Part shown: positions 34,525-43,609 of the stretch, one piece after another | How the letters are laid out: each line of letters opens with the position of its first letter | Position numbering within the stretch: position 1 is the stretch's first letter | Notes under the pieces: generated by a model | What the model was told of the DNA's origin: nothing | Database searches by the model: none | The model's input: the letters and a program-made list of their open reading frames with translations, nothing else | Translations under genes and position numbers: made by a program | Assembly (NCBI GenBank): GCA_963665165.1 | Contig: OY761989.1 | Coordinates: 868,001 to 932,000, forward strand | Direction of reading: 5' to 3' | DNA from: G963663315 sp963665165 | Lineage (GTDB): Bacteria; Pseudomonadota; Gammaproteobacteria; Arenicellales; Poriferihabitantaceae | Length of the DNA stretch: 64,000 nt

Positions 34525-37422
34525 TTGATCACCCGGATTCTACTCGTGGCGCTGCTTTTTTGTTCGAGCTTTGCCGCTTTGGCCGCAACCTGCCATACCA
34601 TTCCGGTCAGCAGTCCTGCCGACCGGAAGGACTATTGCTATATCAGACTGGACAATCGACTGAAAGTTCTGCTGGTTTCCGATCCGGCAACGGACCTGTC
34701 GGCGGCGGCGCTGGATGTTTATACCGGCAGCGGTTCCGACCCCGGCGACTGGCAGGGACTGGCGCACTTTCTGGAACACATGCTTTTCCTCGGTACCCGA
34801 AAATACCCGGAAGTGGACGGGTACCAGGAATTCCTCAAGAATCACGGCGGCTTCGGAAACGCCTGGACCTCGTTCAGCCATACCAATTACCATTTCAGTA
34901 TCGGCACGGATTATCTGGAACCGGCGCTGGACCGGTTTTCGCAGTTCTTTATCGCGCCGACGTTCGACCGAACCTATGCAGACCGCGAGAGGTCGGTGGT
35001 TCACTCCGAATACCAGGCCAGGAAAAAAAACGAACAGCGACGACTTTGGGAAGCGCGTAAACAATGGCTGAATCCGTCCCATCCGGCGTCGCGGTTTTCA
35101 GTCGGGTCGCTGGATACGCTGCGCGACCGGGGCGGGACTTCAGCCCGCGACCGGCTGGTCGAATTTTATGACCGACACTATTCGGCCAATATCATGACGC
35201 TGGTTATTCTCGGAAAAGAGCCGCTCGACCAGCTTGAGCGGATGGCCAGACAGTATTTTTCCGAGATACCGGACAAGGATATTGCGCCGCAGAAATTCAT
35301 CCAGCCCTACATGAATCCCGACCTGGTCCGGTCCCGGCTGAACAGTGTTCCGGAAGAAGAACAGAACAGTGTCAGCTTCGTGTTTCCGATACCGTCCACG
35401 CTGAACGAGTATCAGTCGAAGCCGCTCGAATACCTTGCCAATCTGCTGGGTCACGAGGGCGAAGGGTCACTGTATGACGCGCTCAAGGAGGCCGGCTGGG
35501 TGGAGGGATTGAGGGCGGGCCGGGGTTACATGGACCAGGTGCAGGGACAGTTTGAAATTCATATCAGTCTGACCCGGCAGGGCTTGCGGCAGATTGACCG
35601 GATCGGGGAGGCTCTGTTCCGGGCTATCGCGCTGATTCGGGATACGGGTATCTGGCAATGGCGGTTCGAGGAGCAGGGCCAGCTGGCGCAAATCGACTTT
35701 CGTTTTGTCCAGGAAAATGATCCGGCGAGGTTCGCGCAATCCCTGGCTTTACACCTGCATCTTTATCAGCCGGTCGATGTCGTGCAGGGGCCTTATCTCT
35801 TTCGCTTTTTTGACGCGGCGCGCATCCGGCAGCTGCTGGCCCGGCTGAACCCGGAAAACGTCTATGTCAATGTGGTTTCACAGGCCCTTGAGGCCGACCG
35901 GGTTGGCAAATACTACGATATCCGCTACGGCATCGAAAAAATACCCGATGAATGGATCGCCCGCTGGGCCGATGCGCTGGCCGGCAATGCCGCCCTGCCG
36001 ATAACCGGGGGGGCCGGGGAATTGAGCTTGCCCGCAGCCAACCCCTATATTCCACAACGGCTGGAACCGATCGGATTTGAGAATCCTCCGCCCATCCCGC
36101 AATCCGTCCCGACCGGCTCCGGCGTCAAGCTGTGGTATCGGCCGGATGATCAATTCGCAACGCCCCGAGCCAATTTCTACTGCAGTATCCAGTCGCCGGC
36201 GGCTAACAGCAGCGCGGATAACGCGGTGTTGACCGAACTGCTTGTGCGCCTGCTGTCCAGTCAACTCAACGAGAAGGTCTATCCGGCGTTACTGGCTGGC
36301 CTGGACTATGACCTGTATCGCCATGGCAAGGGGATTTCGGTGAAACTGAGTGGCTACGAGGACCGGCAATCGGAGCTTCTCCGGATGATTGTCGACGCAT
36401 TCCTGCACCCGCAACTCAATGAGCGGCGTTTCGGGGTGATCAAGGCCGGATTGCAGCGTGAGTTGAACAATATCGGCAGACAGACCCCATCCAGACAGTC
36501 GGTCCATGAATTGTACCGATTGTTGCTGTCGCCCTACTGGACCGAATCGGAAAGATTGCAGGCGCTTGCGGATATGGCCTTGCAGGACGTCGAGGAACAT
36601 CTCGCCCGGTTTTTTCGGGAAGTGAAGGTGAGTTGTCTGTCCCACGGAGATGTCAGCCTCGACAGCTCGCTTGCGCGGGTGGCCATCCTGGATTCGCTGT
36701 TCGCCAACAGCGAATTCATTGAAGGAGGCTTCGCTCCGGAAGTCCGCATTCTGGACCGGTCGAAACGGTACCTGAGAACACTCGGGACGGAACATACCGA
36801 TGCAGCCCTGTCCTGGTACTACCAGGGTTGGCAGCCCACAGTCCGGGAACGGGCGCAAGCGGCGCTGCTGGCGAATCTGCTCGAATCGCCTTTTTATACC
36901 CGGGTGCGCACCGACAGCCGGGCGGGGTACCTGGTTTACAGCAGTGTCCTGAACATCCTGGAAATGCCAGCGCTGTTGTTTTCCGTACAAAGCCCGAGCT
37001 ATTCCCCGGTGCAAATCAAGGCGTTATTCGACGAGTTCATAACGGATTTTGCCCGGCAGCTGGACCAGATGGCCCAGGCGCAGTTCGAAACGGTCCGGGC
37101 AGGATTACTGATCGAAGTACGGCAGAAAGACAACAATCTTGCCGAGCGCAGTGACCGCTACTGGACGGAAATGGATCGGGGGGAATTCGGTTTCGACAGC
37201 CGCAGGCAGTTCGATGACGCGTTGTCGGCGTTGACGCTGGCTGAAACCCGGCAATACTTTCAGGATCTGGTTGTCTCACCGGGAGGGGAACTGGCCGTGC
37301 AGGTGGCCGGCCATGCGGAGCATTCAGGCGATGATCTGATTCGGGGACAGACCTGGGAAGCGACCGGAGACGCGACCGTATTCCGGGAACGATACCAGAG
37401 CGGCGGCCAGGTGGATGATTGA
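34525..37422 (+). CDS. M16 family (pitrilysin/protease III type) zinc metalloprotease
   Basis: A secreted peptidase of about 965 residues, the full four-domain length of protease III and insulysin. The inverted zinc motif H-x2-E-H is LAHFLEHMLFLG (H81, E84, H85), followed by the family's KYPEVDGYQEFLKNHGGFGNA region. A signal segment at residues 4-22 (LLVALLFCSSFAALAA) supports a periplasmic location. The start TTG 34525 is inferred from the signal peptide; the frame continues upstream without a clear site. The stop overlaps the pncC start. Confidence 0.85.
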   Translation: MITRILLVALLFCSSFAALAATCHTIPVSSPADRKDYCYIRLDNRLKVLLVSDPATDLSAAALDVYTGSGSDPGDWQGLAHFLEHMLFLGTRKYPEVDGYQEFLKNHGGFGNAWTSFSHTNYHFSIGTDYLEPALDRFSQFFIAPTFDRTYADRERSVVHSEYQARKKNEQRRLWEARKQWLNPSHPASRFSVGSLDTLRDRGGTSARDRLVEFYDRHYSANIMTLVILGKEPLDQLERMARQYFSEIPDKDIAPQKFIQPYMNPDLVRSRLNSVPEEEQNSVSFVFPIPSTLNEYQSKPLEYLANLLGHEGEGSLYDALKEAGWVEGLRAGRGYMDQVQGQFEIHISLTRQGLRQIDRIGEALFRAIALIRDTGIWQWRFEEQGQLAQIDFRFVQENDPARFAQSLALHLHLYQPVDVVQGPYLFRFFDAARIRQLLARLNPENVYVNVVSQALEADRVGKYYDIRYGIEKIPDEWIARWADALAGNAALPITGGAGELSLPAANPYIPQRLEPIGFENPPPIPQSVPTGSGVKLWYRPDDQFATPRANFYCSIQSPAANSSADNAVLTELLVRLLSSQLNEKVYPALLAGLDYDLYRHGKGISVKLSGYEDRQSELLRMIVDAFLHPQLNERRFGVIKAGLQRELNNIGRQTPSRQSVHELYRLLLSPYWTESERLQALADMALQDVEEHLARFFREVKVSCLSHGDVSLDSSLARVAILDSLFANSEFIEGGFAPEVRILDRSKRYLRTLGTEHTDAALSWYYQGWQPTVRERAQAALLANLLESPFYTRVRTDSRAGYLVYSSVLNILEMPALLFSVQSPSYSPVQIKALFDEFITDFARQLDQMAQAQFETVRAGLLIEVRQKDNNLAERSDRYWTEMDRGEFGFDSRRQFDDALSALTLAETRQYFQDLVVSPGGELAVQVAGHAEHSGDDLIRGQTWEATGDATVFRERYQSGGQVDD

Positions 37423-37916
37423 TGGCGGATGGACGAAGACAATCGTGGATTGCGGAACTCGCCGACCGGTTGACGGCCGCTTCCGCTCGGGTGGCCACGG
37501 TGGAATCGTGTACCGGAGGCGGTATCGCCTTTGCATTGACCGGGATGTCCGGCAGCTCGAACTGGTTTGAACGCGGCCTGGTCACATACAGCAACCAGGC
37601 GAAGTCGGACCTGGCCTCGGTACCGATGGAACTGATCATCGCCCATGGCGCGGTCAGTGAAGCGGTTGCGGCGGCGATGGCCGTGGGCGGACAGGCCAGG
37701 GCGGACGCTGGTTACTGTATGTCAGTCACTGGTATTGCCGGACCGGGCGGCGGTTCGGTCGGCAAACCGGTCGGAACGGTGTGCTTTGGCTGGGTCGGTC
37801 AACGTCATGTCCCGCAGACCGATACGGCGCTGTTCGACGGTGACCGGGACCATGTTCGGGAACAGTCGATCGACTTTGCCCTGCGCGGCTTGCTGGACCG
37901 TTGGGGATTCCTGTGA
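37422..37916 (+). CDS. pncC: Nicotinamide-nucleotide amidase (CinA C-terminal family)
   Basis: A 164-residue stand-alone CinA-C domain that deamidates nicotinamide mononucleotide for NAD recycling. Typical blocks are ATVESCTGGGIAFALT, SNWFERGLVTYSNQAKSDL, HGAVSEAVAAAMA, SVTGIAGPGGGS and KPVGTVCFGW. ATG 37422 overlaps the preceding protease stop (TGATG), indicating coupled translation. Confidence 0.93.
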   Translation: MADGRRQSWIAELADRLTAASARVATVESCTGGGIAFALTGMSGSSNWFERGLVTYSNQAKSDLASVPMELIIAHGAVSEAVAAAMAVGGQARADAGYCMSVTGIAGPGGGSVGKPVGTVCFGWVGQRHVPQTDTALFDGDRDHVREQSIDFALRGLLDRWGFL

Positions 37917-37952
37917 ACAGACTGTCGGGTATCCATTGCCGGGGTGGACAGG

Positions 37953-37967
37953 ATCGTTCGAAACGAT
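37953..37967. promoter_or_regulatory. Short inverted repeat upstream of the second polyamine-type operon
   Basis: ATCGTT and AACGAT flank a CGA spacer. It is not followed by a T-run, so it looks more like a possible operator than a terminator of pncC. The evidence is only the symmetry. Confidence 0.2.
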
Positions 37968-37999
37968 AGTTGCGCAAGCACGGAAACCGAACGCATAGT

Positions 38000-38028
38000 T
38001 TGAATTTATGGATTGAATCGGTTACAGT
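38000..38028 (+). promoter_or_regulatory. Candidate sigma-70 promoter for potA2
   Basis: TTGAAT and TACAGT are separated by 17 bases, each matching four of six consensus positions, and lie 57 bases before the ATG of the ATP-binding gene. It is the best match I see in the 168-base gap, but it is only moderate. Confidence 0.35.
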
Positions 38029-38084
38029 CGGCTTTCCTGTGTCCTGGCGAGTTTTTCAGAACGGCTACTGACGGATAAAACTTT

Positions 38085-39179
38085 ATGAACGACAATAATG
38101 CACTGGTCCGGTTTGAAAACATCCAGAAGAGCTATGACGGCGAAACCCTGGTTGTCAAGAACCTGAATCTGGATGTGGCGGAGGGGGAATTCCTGACCAT
38201 GCTGGGGCCGTCCGGTTCCGGCAAAACCACCTGCCTGATGATGCTGGCCGGCTTTGAGCCCGCCACCCACGGTGAAATCTATCTGAAAGGCCAGGGAATC
38301 AACAATGTGGCCCCGCACAAGCGCGGGATTGGCATGGTTTTCCAGAATTACGCCCTGTTCCCGCACATGACGGTCGCTGAAAACCTGGCGTTCCCTCTCG
38401 AAGTCCGCAAAATGAGCAAGAGCGAACGTGAGCAGCGAGTCAAACGGGCGCTGGACATGGTGCAGCTCGGCAATTTCGGAGACCGGCGGCCCGCCCAGCT
38501 TTCCGGGGGGCAGCAACAACGTGTCGCGGTAGCCAGATCGCTGGTCTTCGATCCGGACCTGGTGTTGATGGATGAGCCGCTCGGTGCGCTCGACAAGAAT
38601 TTGCGTGAGCAGATGCAGTATGAAATCAAGCACATGCACGAAAATCTCGGCCTGACCGTGGTCTACGTGACCCATGACCAGAGCGAAGCGTTGACCATGT
38701 CGAACCGGATCGCGGTTTTCGATGACGGCATTATCCAGCAGTGCGCGCCGCCGGCAGTGCTCTATGAGAAACCGGAAAACGCGTTCTGCGCCAACTTTAT
38801 CGGTGAAAACAATCGCTTTCTGGGGGTGGTTTCCGAAGACCTCGGTGACAGCGTGAAGGTTGAAATCGACGGCGGCGGCGTGGTCCATGCCAACCGGATC
38901 AATGTGGAAGGCGTCGGCCAGCGAACCACATTGTCCCTGCGCCCGGAGCGGGTCGTCGTTTCGCCGCCGGAGGGCAGCCTTCCCAACATTTTCACGGCCA
39001 GGGCAGAAGAATTGATTTACCTCGGTGACCATATCCGGACGCGGTTCACCGTTTGCGGTCATGATGACTTTATCTGTAAAATTCCAAATTCCGCCGGGAT
39101 GACCAACCTCCAGGAAGGGGATTCGGTGTCGATTGGCTGGAATGTGGAGGACTGCCGTGCACTGGATGCATCCGATTGA
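38085..39179 (+). CDS. Polyamine-type ABC importer ATP-binding protein, system 2
   Basis: A 364-residue PotA-family ATPase. Walker A GPSGSGKTT, Q-loop VFQNYALFPHM, signature LSGGQQQR, Walker B LVLMDEPLGALD and H-loop YVTHDQSEA are intact, with a TOBE domain from ~285 (LSLRPERVVVSPPEG). It starts a second operon of the same kind as 4978-8895, in the order ATPase, binding protein, permease, permease. The presence of two systems suggests different substrates. Confidence 0.9.
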   Translation: MNDNNALVRFENIQKSYDGETLVVKNLNLDVAEGEFLTMLGPSGSGKTTCLMMLAGFEPATHGEIYLKGQGINNVAPHKRGIGMVFQNYALFPHMTVAENLAFPLEVRKMSKSEREQRVKRALDMVQLGNFGDRRPAQLSGGQQQRVAVARSLVFDPDLVLMDEPLGALDKNLREQMQYEIKHMHENLGLTVVYVTHDQSEALTMSNRIAVFDDGIIQQCAPPAVLYEKPENAFCANFIGENNRFLGVVSEDLGDSVKVEIDGGGVVHANRINVEGVGQRTTLSLRPERVVVSPPEGSLPNIFTARAEELIYLGDHIRTRFTVCGHDDFICKIPNSAGMTNLQEGDSVSIGWNVEDCRALDASD

Positions 39180-39264
39180 CGGACGCGTGATGAGGACAAT
39201 TCATATTTTCCGTTTTATTTTTTGACAACAAACGTTTTTTTGAATCAGAAGGAGAATTCCTATA

Positions 39265-40356
39265 ATGAACAAAACCTTGAAACAAGCCCTGCTGGCGACA
39301 GCGGCATTCGGTCTGGTCAACGCGGCGCACGCGGAAACCGAACTGGTTATCGTGTCATGGGGCGGCGCTTATACTGCAAGCCAGCAAAACGCGTATCATG
39401 AGCCATTCATGGCGGCCAATCCGGATATCAAGATCATCAATGATGATTCCGCCGGTGAAGCCGTTGCCAAGATTCGGGCCATGAATGAAGCCGGTTCGGT
39501 TACCTGGGCGCTGGTCGATATGGTGCCGTCCGATGCCATCCTGTTGTGTGACGAAGGCCTGCTGGAAGAGGTCAACCACGATGAAATCCTGGCTCCGGCG
39601 CCGGATGGTTCCCCCGCTTCCGTGGACTTCGGCGACATGATCGTATCCCCGTGCTATATACCGCAAATCGTGTACTCCACCACGTTCGGTTATCGCACCG
39701 ACCTGGTCAGCGAAGCGCCGACTTCCATCAATGACGTGTTTGATCTGGAGAAAATTCCAGGCAAACGGGCGCTTGAGAAAAAGCCGATCGGCAACCTGGA
39801 GTGGGCGTTGATCGCGGATGGCGTGGATCCGGCCGCTGTCTATGACGAATTGGGTACCGATGAGGGTGTGGAACGCGCCCTGGCCAAGCTCGATACCATC
39901 AAGGACAGTGTGATCTGGTGGGACAAGGGAGCGCAGACTCCGCAGTTGCTGGCTGATGGTGAAATCGTATTGGGATCAACCTACAACGGTCGTTTGTTCT
40001 CGGTCATCGAGGAAGAAAAACAACCGATTGCAATGATGTGGGACTGGCAGGTTTTCGACCTGGACGGTTGGGTTATCCCGAAAGGCGCGCCGCACCGTGA
40101 GCAAGTCCTGAAATACCTCAACTTCGCGACCGATACCCAGCGTCTGGCGGATCAGGCGAAATTCATTTCCTACGGTCCGGCCCGCGCTTCCTCCGCTGCA
40201 ATGGTAGGCATGCATGCGACCCTGGGCATTGAGATGGCGCCGCACATGCCGACCGCTCCGGAGAACTCGAAGAATACCCTGCTGTTCAACTATGAGTTCT
40301 GGGCGGATAATCGTGACGACCTGACTGAGCGGTTCAATTCCTGGCTGGCTCAATAA
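39265..40356 (+). CDS. Periplasmic binding protein of polyamine-type ABC importer, system 2
   Basis: A 363-residue receptor with a Sec signal peptide (residues 1-23, cleavage after AHA). ELVIVSWGGAYTASQQNAYHEPF starts the mature protein; this form is shared by PotD relatives of the spermidine/putrescine and putative opine or choline-type branch. IVYSTTFGYRTDL and LADGEIVLGSTYNGR correspond to cleft segments. It is more distant from PotD than system 1's receptor, so polyamine specificity is less sure. A perfect AGAAGGAGA Shine-Dalgarno precedes ATG 39265. Confidence 0.85.
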   Translation: MNKTLKQALLATAAFGLVNAAHAETELVIVSWGGAYTASQQNAYHEPFMAANPDIKIINDDSAGEAVAKIRAMNEAGSVTWALVDMVPSDAILLCDEGLLEEVNHDEILAPAPDGSPASVDFGDMIVSPCYIPQIVYSTTFGYRTDLVSEAPTSINDVFDLEKIPGKRALEKKPIGNLEWALIADGVDPAAVYDELGTDEGVERALAKLDTIKDSVIWWDKGAQTPQLLADGEIVLGSTYNGRLFSVIEEEKQPIAMMWDWQVFDLDGWVIPKGAPHREQVLKYLNFATDTQRLADQAKFISYGPARASSAAMVGMHATLGIEMAPHMPTAPENSKNTLLFNYEFWADNRDDLTERFNSWLAQ

Positions 40357-40388
40357 ACCGGCCGGGTGACGACACCGGACCGCAATGG

Positions 40389-40420
40389 ATCATCGGGGCG
40401 ATTCGTTTTGCCCCGATGAT
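40389..40420 (+). terminator. Strong hairpin after binding-protein gene (attenuator-like)
   Basis: An 11-bp perfect stem, ATCATCGGGGC with GCCCCGATGAT, encloses a 10-base loop, and TTCGTTT follows. It sits 32 bases after the receptor stop and before the first permease. In transport operons such a structure lets the receptor be made in excess over the membrane parts by partial termination or 3' mRNA protection. Confidence 0.6.
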
Positions 40421-40448
40421 TTCGTTTATGAAGACAAACCGATCATGA

Positions 40449-41744
40449 GTGAGTGGCCCCAAAGTGGCTGACGCAACGACAACCATGAATCCTTCCGCGG
40501 CGGGAACCCTGGTTACCGCCGACGGGGTTCCCCTGAAGGTCAGTCTGGCCCGTGCCCAGCGTCGGGGGAAACTGAAGGCCATCGGACTGGTCGTTCCGCT
40601 CTTTCTCTTTATTCTCGTTGCCTTTTTCGTTCCGATACTCGATATGCTGTTTCGCAGTGTCGAGAACCAACTGGTTGGACAGGTCATGCATCGGACCGCT
40701 CCAATGCTGCATCAATGGGATGAGCAGAGTGGAGAATTACCCGATGAGGCGGTATTCGCCGCATTGGCTGAAGATTTCAGGGAAGCCCGTGAAGCCAAAA
40801 CGTCCGGCAAGGTGGGGCGGCGGTTGAATTACGAAAAACCCGGTTTCTCCGGCTTGTTCAGAAAAACCGCGCGTAAAGTAAATACGCTCGAACCGCCCTA
40901 CCAGCAGGCGTTCATAAAGCTCGACAAAAAGTGGGGCGACATCGAGAACTGGAAGGTTTTCAAGCGGGAAAGCGCGGCGTTCACGGTTTCCTATTATCTG
41001 GCCGCGGTGGATATGGGATACGGCGAGACCGGCGATATTGTACGCAACGATGACAAGCGGCGGATTTATCTGAAGCTGTTCTGGCGGACGATCTGGATGA
41101 GTCTGTTGATCACTTTCATCTGTCTGGTTCTGGCTTATCCGATCTCATACCTGTTGTCGGTGCTGCCCACCCGCAAAAGCAACCTGCTGATCATTCTGGT
41201 ACTGCTGCCGTTCTGGACATCGCTGCTGGTCAGAACCACGGCATGGATTGCGTTGTTGCAGCAGGAAGGCGTGATCAATGATTTTCTGGTCTGGCTGGGA
41301 TTCGTCGCCACCGATGATCGTCTGGCGATGATCCACAACCGCACCGGGACCATCGTGGCGATGGTGCATATTCTGCTGCCGTTCATGGTATTGCCCCTGT
41401 TCAGTGTCATGAAAACCATCCCTCCGAGTTATATGCGCGCGGCCAAATCGCTGGGCGCCACCCCGTTTACCGCATTCGTCCGGGTTTATATGCCGAACAC
41501 GGTTTCGGGGATTGGCGCGGGCGCCATTCTGGTGTTCATTCTCGCCATTGGCTACTATATCACCCCGGCTCTGGTTGGCGGTCAAAGCGGGACACTGATC
41601 AGCAACTTCATCGCTTTCCACATGTCCAGTTCGCTGAACTGGGGGCTGGCGGCCGCATTGGGTTCGATTCTGCTGGTGATCGTGCTGGTTCTGTACTTCC
41701 TGTACGACAAACTGGTCGGCATCGACAACATGAAACTGGGATAG
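40449..41744 (+). CDS. ABC importer permease with large periplasmic insertion (PotB-like), system 2
   Basis: An inner-membrane permease of up to 431 residues, about 130 longer than PotB. The first membrane segment (residues ~43-65) is followed by a hydrophilic stretch to ~208 rich in charged residues. The remaining segments then match PotB, including the EAA-like MRAAKSLGATPFTAFVRVYMP. Starts at GTG 40449, GTG 40464 or ATG 40485 are all possible and none has a clear Shine-Dalgarno. The long loop probably lies in the periplasm next to the receptor. Confidence 0.85.
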   Translation: MSGPKVADATTTMNPSAAGTLVTADGVPLKVSLARAQRRGKLKAIGLVVPLFLFILVAFFVPILDMLFRSVENQLVGQVMHRTAPMLHQWDEQSGELPDEAVFAALAEDFREAREAKTSGKVGRRLNYEKPGFSGLFRKTARKVNTLEPPYQQAFIKLDKKWGDIENWKVFKRESAAFTVSYYLAAVDMGYGETGDIVRNDDKRRIYLKLFWRTIWMSLLITFICLVLAYPISYLLSVLPTRKSNLLIILVLLPFWTSLLVRTTAWIALLQQEGVINDFLVWLGFVATDDRLAMIHNRTGTIVAMVHILLPFMVLPLFSVMKTIPPSYMRAAKSLGATPFTAFVRVYMPNTVSGIGAGAILVFILAIGYYITPALVGGQSGTLISNFIAFHMSSSLNWGLAAALGSILLVIVLVLYFLYDKLVGIDNMKLG

Positions 41745-41756
41745 AGCCGCGAGATC

Positions 41757-42608
41757 ATGTCCTTACCCGCATACACAACTCCGTTGGAAAGAGTCTGGCA
41801 CTATACCTATCTGGTGATTTGCGGGCTGATTTTCTTTTTCCTGATCGCGCCTATCGTGATCGTGATCCCGCTGTCGTTCAACGCCGTGCCGTTTTTCACC
41901 TTTACCGAAAAAATGCTGACTCTGGATCCGGCAGGGTACTCGCTCAAATGGTATGAGGATTTTTTCACCAACCTGAACTGGCAGGGCGCGGTTGAGAACA
42001 GTTTTATCATTGCCATTTTTTCGACGCTGATTTCCACTACCCTGGGGACAGTGGCCGCCCTCGGACTCAGTCGCGAAGACATGCCGCACAAATCAATCGT
42101 CATGGGTATACTGATTTCCCCGATGATCGTGCCGCTGATCATCTCTGCCGCCGGAATGTATTTTTTCTATACCAAGATCGGGCTGTCTTCCACCCATCTT
42201 GGCGTGATACTGGCGCACGCGGCATTGGGCACCCCGTTTGTCGTCATCACCGTCACCGCGACACTGGTTGGTTTCGATCATAGCCTGATACGGGCCGCAG
42301 CCACTCTGGGCGCGTCTCCGACAACCACATTTTTCAAAATCATCGTGCCGCTGATTTTGCCGGGTGTCATTTCCGGCGCGTTGTTCGCGTTCATTACCTC
42401 ATTTGACGAAGTGGTCGTAGTGCTGTTCGTCGGCAGCTATGAACAGCGTACCATCCCCTGGCAGATGTTTTCCGGTATTCGTGAGCAGATCAGTCCGACT
42501 ATCCTGGCCGTGGCGACGTTGCTGGTTATTATGTCGATCCTGTTGTTGTCCACCATCGAGATGCTGCGGCGGCGCAGCGAGAGATTGCGCGGCATCACCC
42601 CGAGTTGA
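41757..42608 (+). CDS. ABC importer permease (PotC-like), system 2
   Basis: A 283-residue second permease of the system, with about six membrane segments and the EAA loop RAAATLGASPTTTFFKIIVPLILPG near residue 180. FAFITSFDEVVVVLF resembles the PotC C-terminal hairpin. It starts 12 bases after the first permease stop and closes the operon. The next gene is convergent. Confidence 0.9.
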   Translation: MSLPAYTTPLERVWHYTYLVICGLIFFFLIAPIVIVIPLSFNAVPFFTFTEKMLTLDPAGYSLKWYEDFFTNLNWQGAVENSFIIAIFSTLISTTLGTVAALGLSREDMPHKSIVMGILISPMIVPLIISAAGMYFFYTKIGLSSTHLGVILAHAALGTPFVVITVTATLVGFDHSLIRAAATLGASPTTTFFKIIVPLILPGVISGALFAFITSFDEVVVVLFVGSYEQRTIPWQMFSGIREQISPTILAVATLLVIMSILLLSTIEMLRRRSERLRGITPS

Positions 42609-42631
42609 GCGCACCCCGTCCCGTCCGGACA

Positions 42632-43528
42632 TCAATCAAACGAAAACCCGGACTGGTGGATAAAATTGGCCTCCAGCAGTTCCTCATGTTCCGGCCACCA
42701 CATTTCCTCCGGTGGATGGCTGAACATTTTCCGTAAAAACGACTCCGAAATTCCCTGCGCCCTGAACAGGGCAATATCCTTGGCCTGTTCCTCTTCCAGA
42801 TCGAACTTCGGGTAAGTCGTAAATGACTGGTACTGGTGAAATCCGAGTCTGGCGTTCGCTCCGAGCGCGCGCCTGGCGCCTGCGGCAAATGCCGTGGTAC
42901 AGGCAGACATACAATGGTCCAGGCTATAGGTGTTCAATCCGTTTTCCCTGATTATCCTGGCCAGCCCCCGGCCTTCTGATATCTGTCCGCCGTCACTGTC
43001 CAGAATCACCCCGGCAATTCCGGGATGCCGTTCGACGAATTCGGAAAACCGTCGGGTGATCCCGGGCTGGATGGGCCCGCTCAAATGCACGATCGTACCC
43101 TGGTTGACCCGCTCAAAAGTATACTCCGGTGGAATCTCGTAACCCTTTTGCGGGTTCAGGCTCTGTCTGTATTCTGCCAATGACTGGTAGCTGGAAAACG
43201 CCGATGCCAGGGTGGCCACGATACTCAGCACCACAATTCCCTGGGCGGCGATGATCCAGCTTCTGTCCATACCCCGTTGCAGGGATTTTTCGCAGGTACG
43301 CAAGACCCCGATGGCCTGCCAGGGATAGATGATCAATCGCGCGAGAATCGAAAAGACCAGTACCGCCGCGCTAACCACGGTCTCGCCTTCCAGCCAGGGA
43401 GGGTAGATGAATCTTTCCAGGAAATTCAGTATGAAAAACAATAAAACCAGATTGACCAGGCAGGCGCGGCCCAACGACAATTCACCCCGCCAATGACGCT
43501 GGATGTACTGGATCAATCCAGAACCCAT
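42632..43528 (-). CDS. Membrane protein with ClpP-like (COG3904) protease domain
   Basis: A 298-residue protein with three hydrophobic segments (about 20-42, 50-72, 92-112) followed by a ClpP/crotonase-like domain, probably facing the periplasm. FVERHPGIAGVILDSDGGQISEG matches the nucleophile-elbow region, and Ser208 in DHCMSACTTAF and His231 in GFHQYQ are candidate catalytic residues. The family is widespread but its substrate is unknown. It may be co-transcribed with the PLP enzyme 81 bases upstream. Confidence 0.75.
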   Translation of the reverse strand: MGSGLIQYIQRHWRGELSLGRACLVNLVLLFFILNFLERFIYPPWLEGETVVSAAVLVFSILARLIIYPWQAIGVLRTCEKSLQRGMDRSWIIAAQGIVVLSIVATLASAFSSYQSLAEYRQSLNPQKGYEIPPEYTFERVNQGTIVHLSGPIQPGITRRFSEFVERHPGIAGVILDSDGGQISEGRGLARIIRENGLNTYSLDHCMSACTTAFAAGARRALGANARLGFHQYQSFTTYPKFDLEEEQAKDIALFRAQGISESFLRKMFSHPPEEMWWPEHEELLEANFIHQSGFSFD

Positions 43529-43609
43529 TCCCGTTCCCTGTCATTCATGAGGGGCTGTCCCCGCCCCTGGCCGGGGAGCTGGAATCCACCTTCCTGAACC
43601 CGGACACAA

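Noticed and set aside
39222..39250. TTGACA in a T-rich stretch before the second receptor gene as a promoter
   Set aside because: No acceptable -10 element lies 16-18 bases downstream; the T-runs may be chance or a leader feature.
43529..43609. GC-rich hairpin between the PLP enzyme and the ClpP-like gene
   Set aside because: Only about four base pairs form with confidence and there is no T-run.
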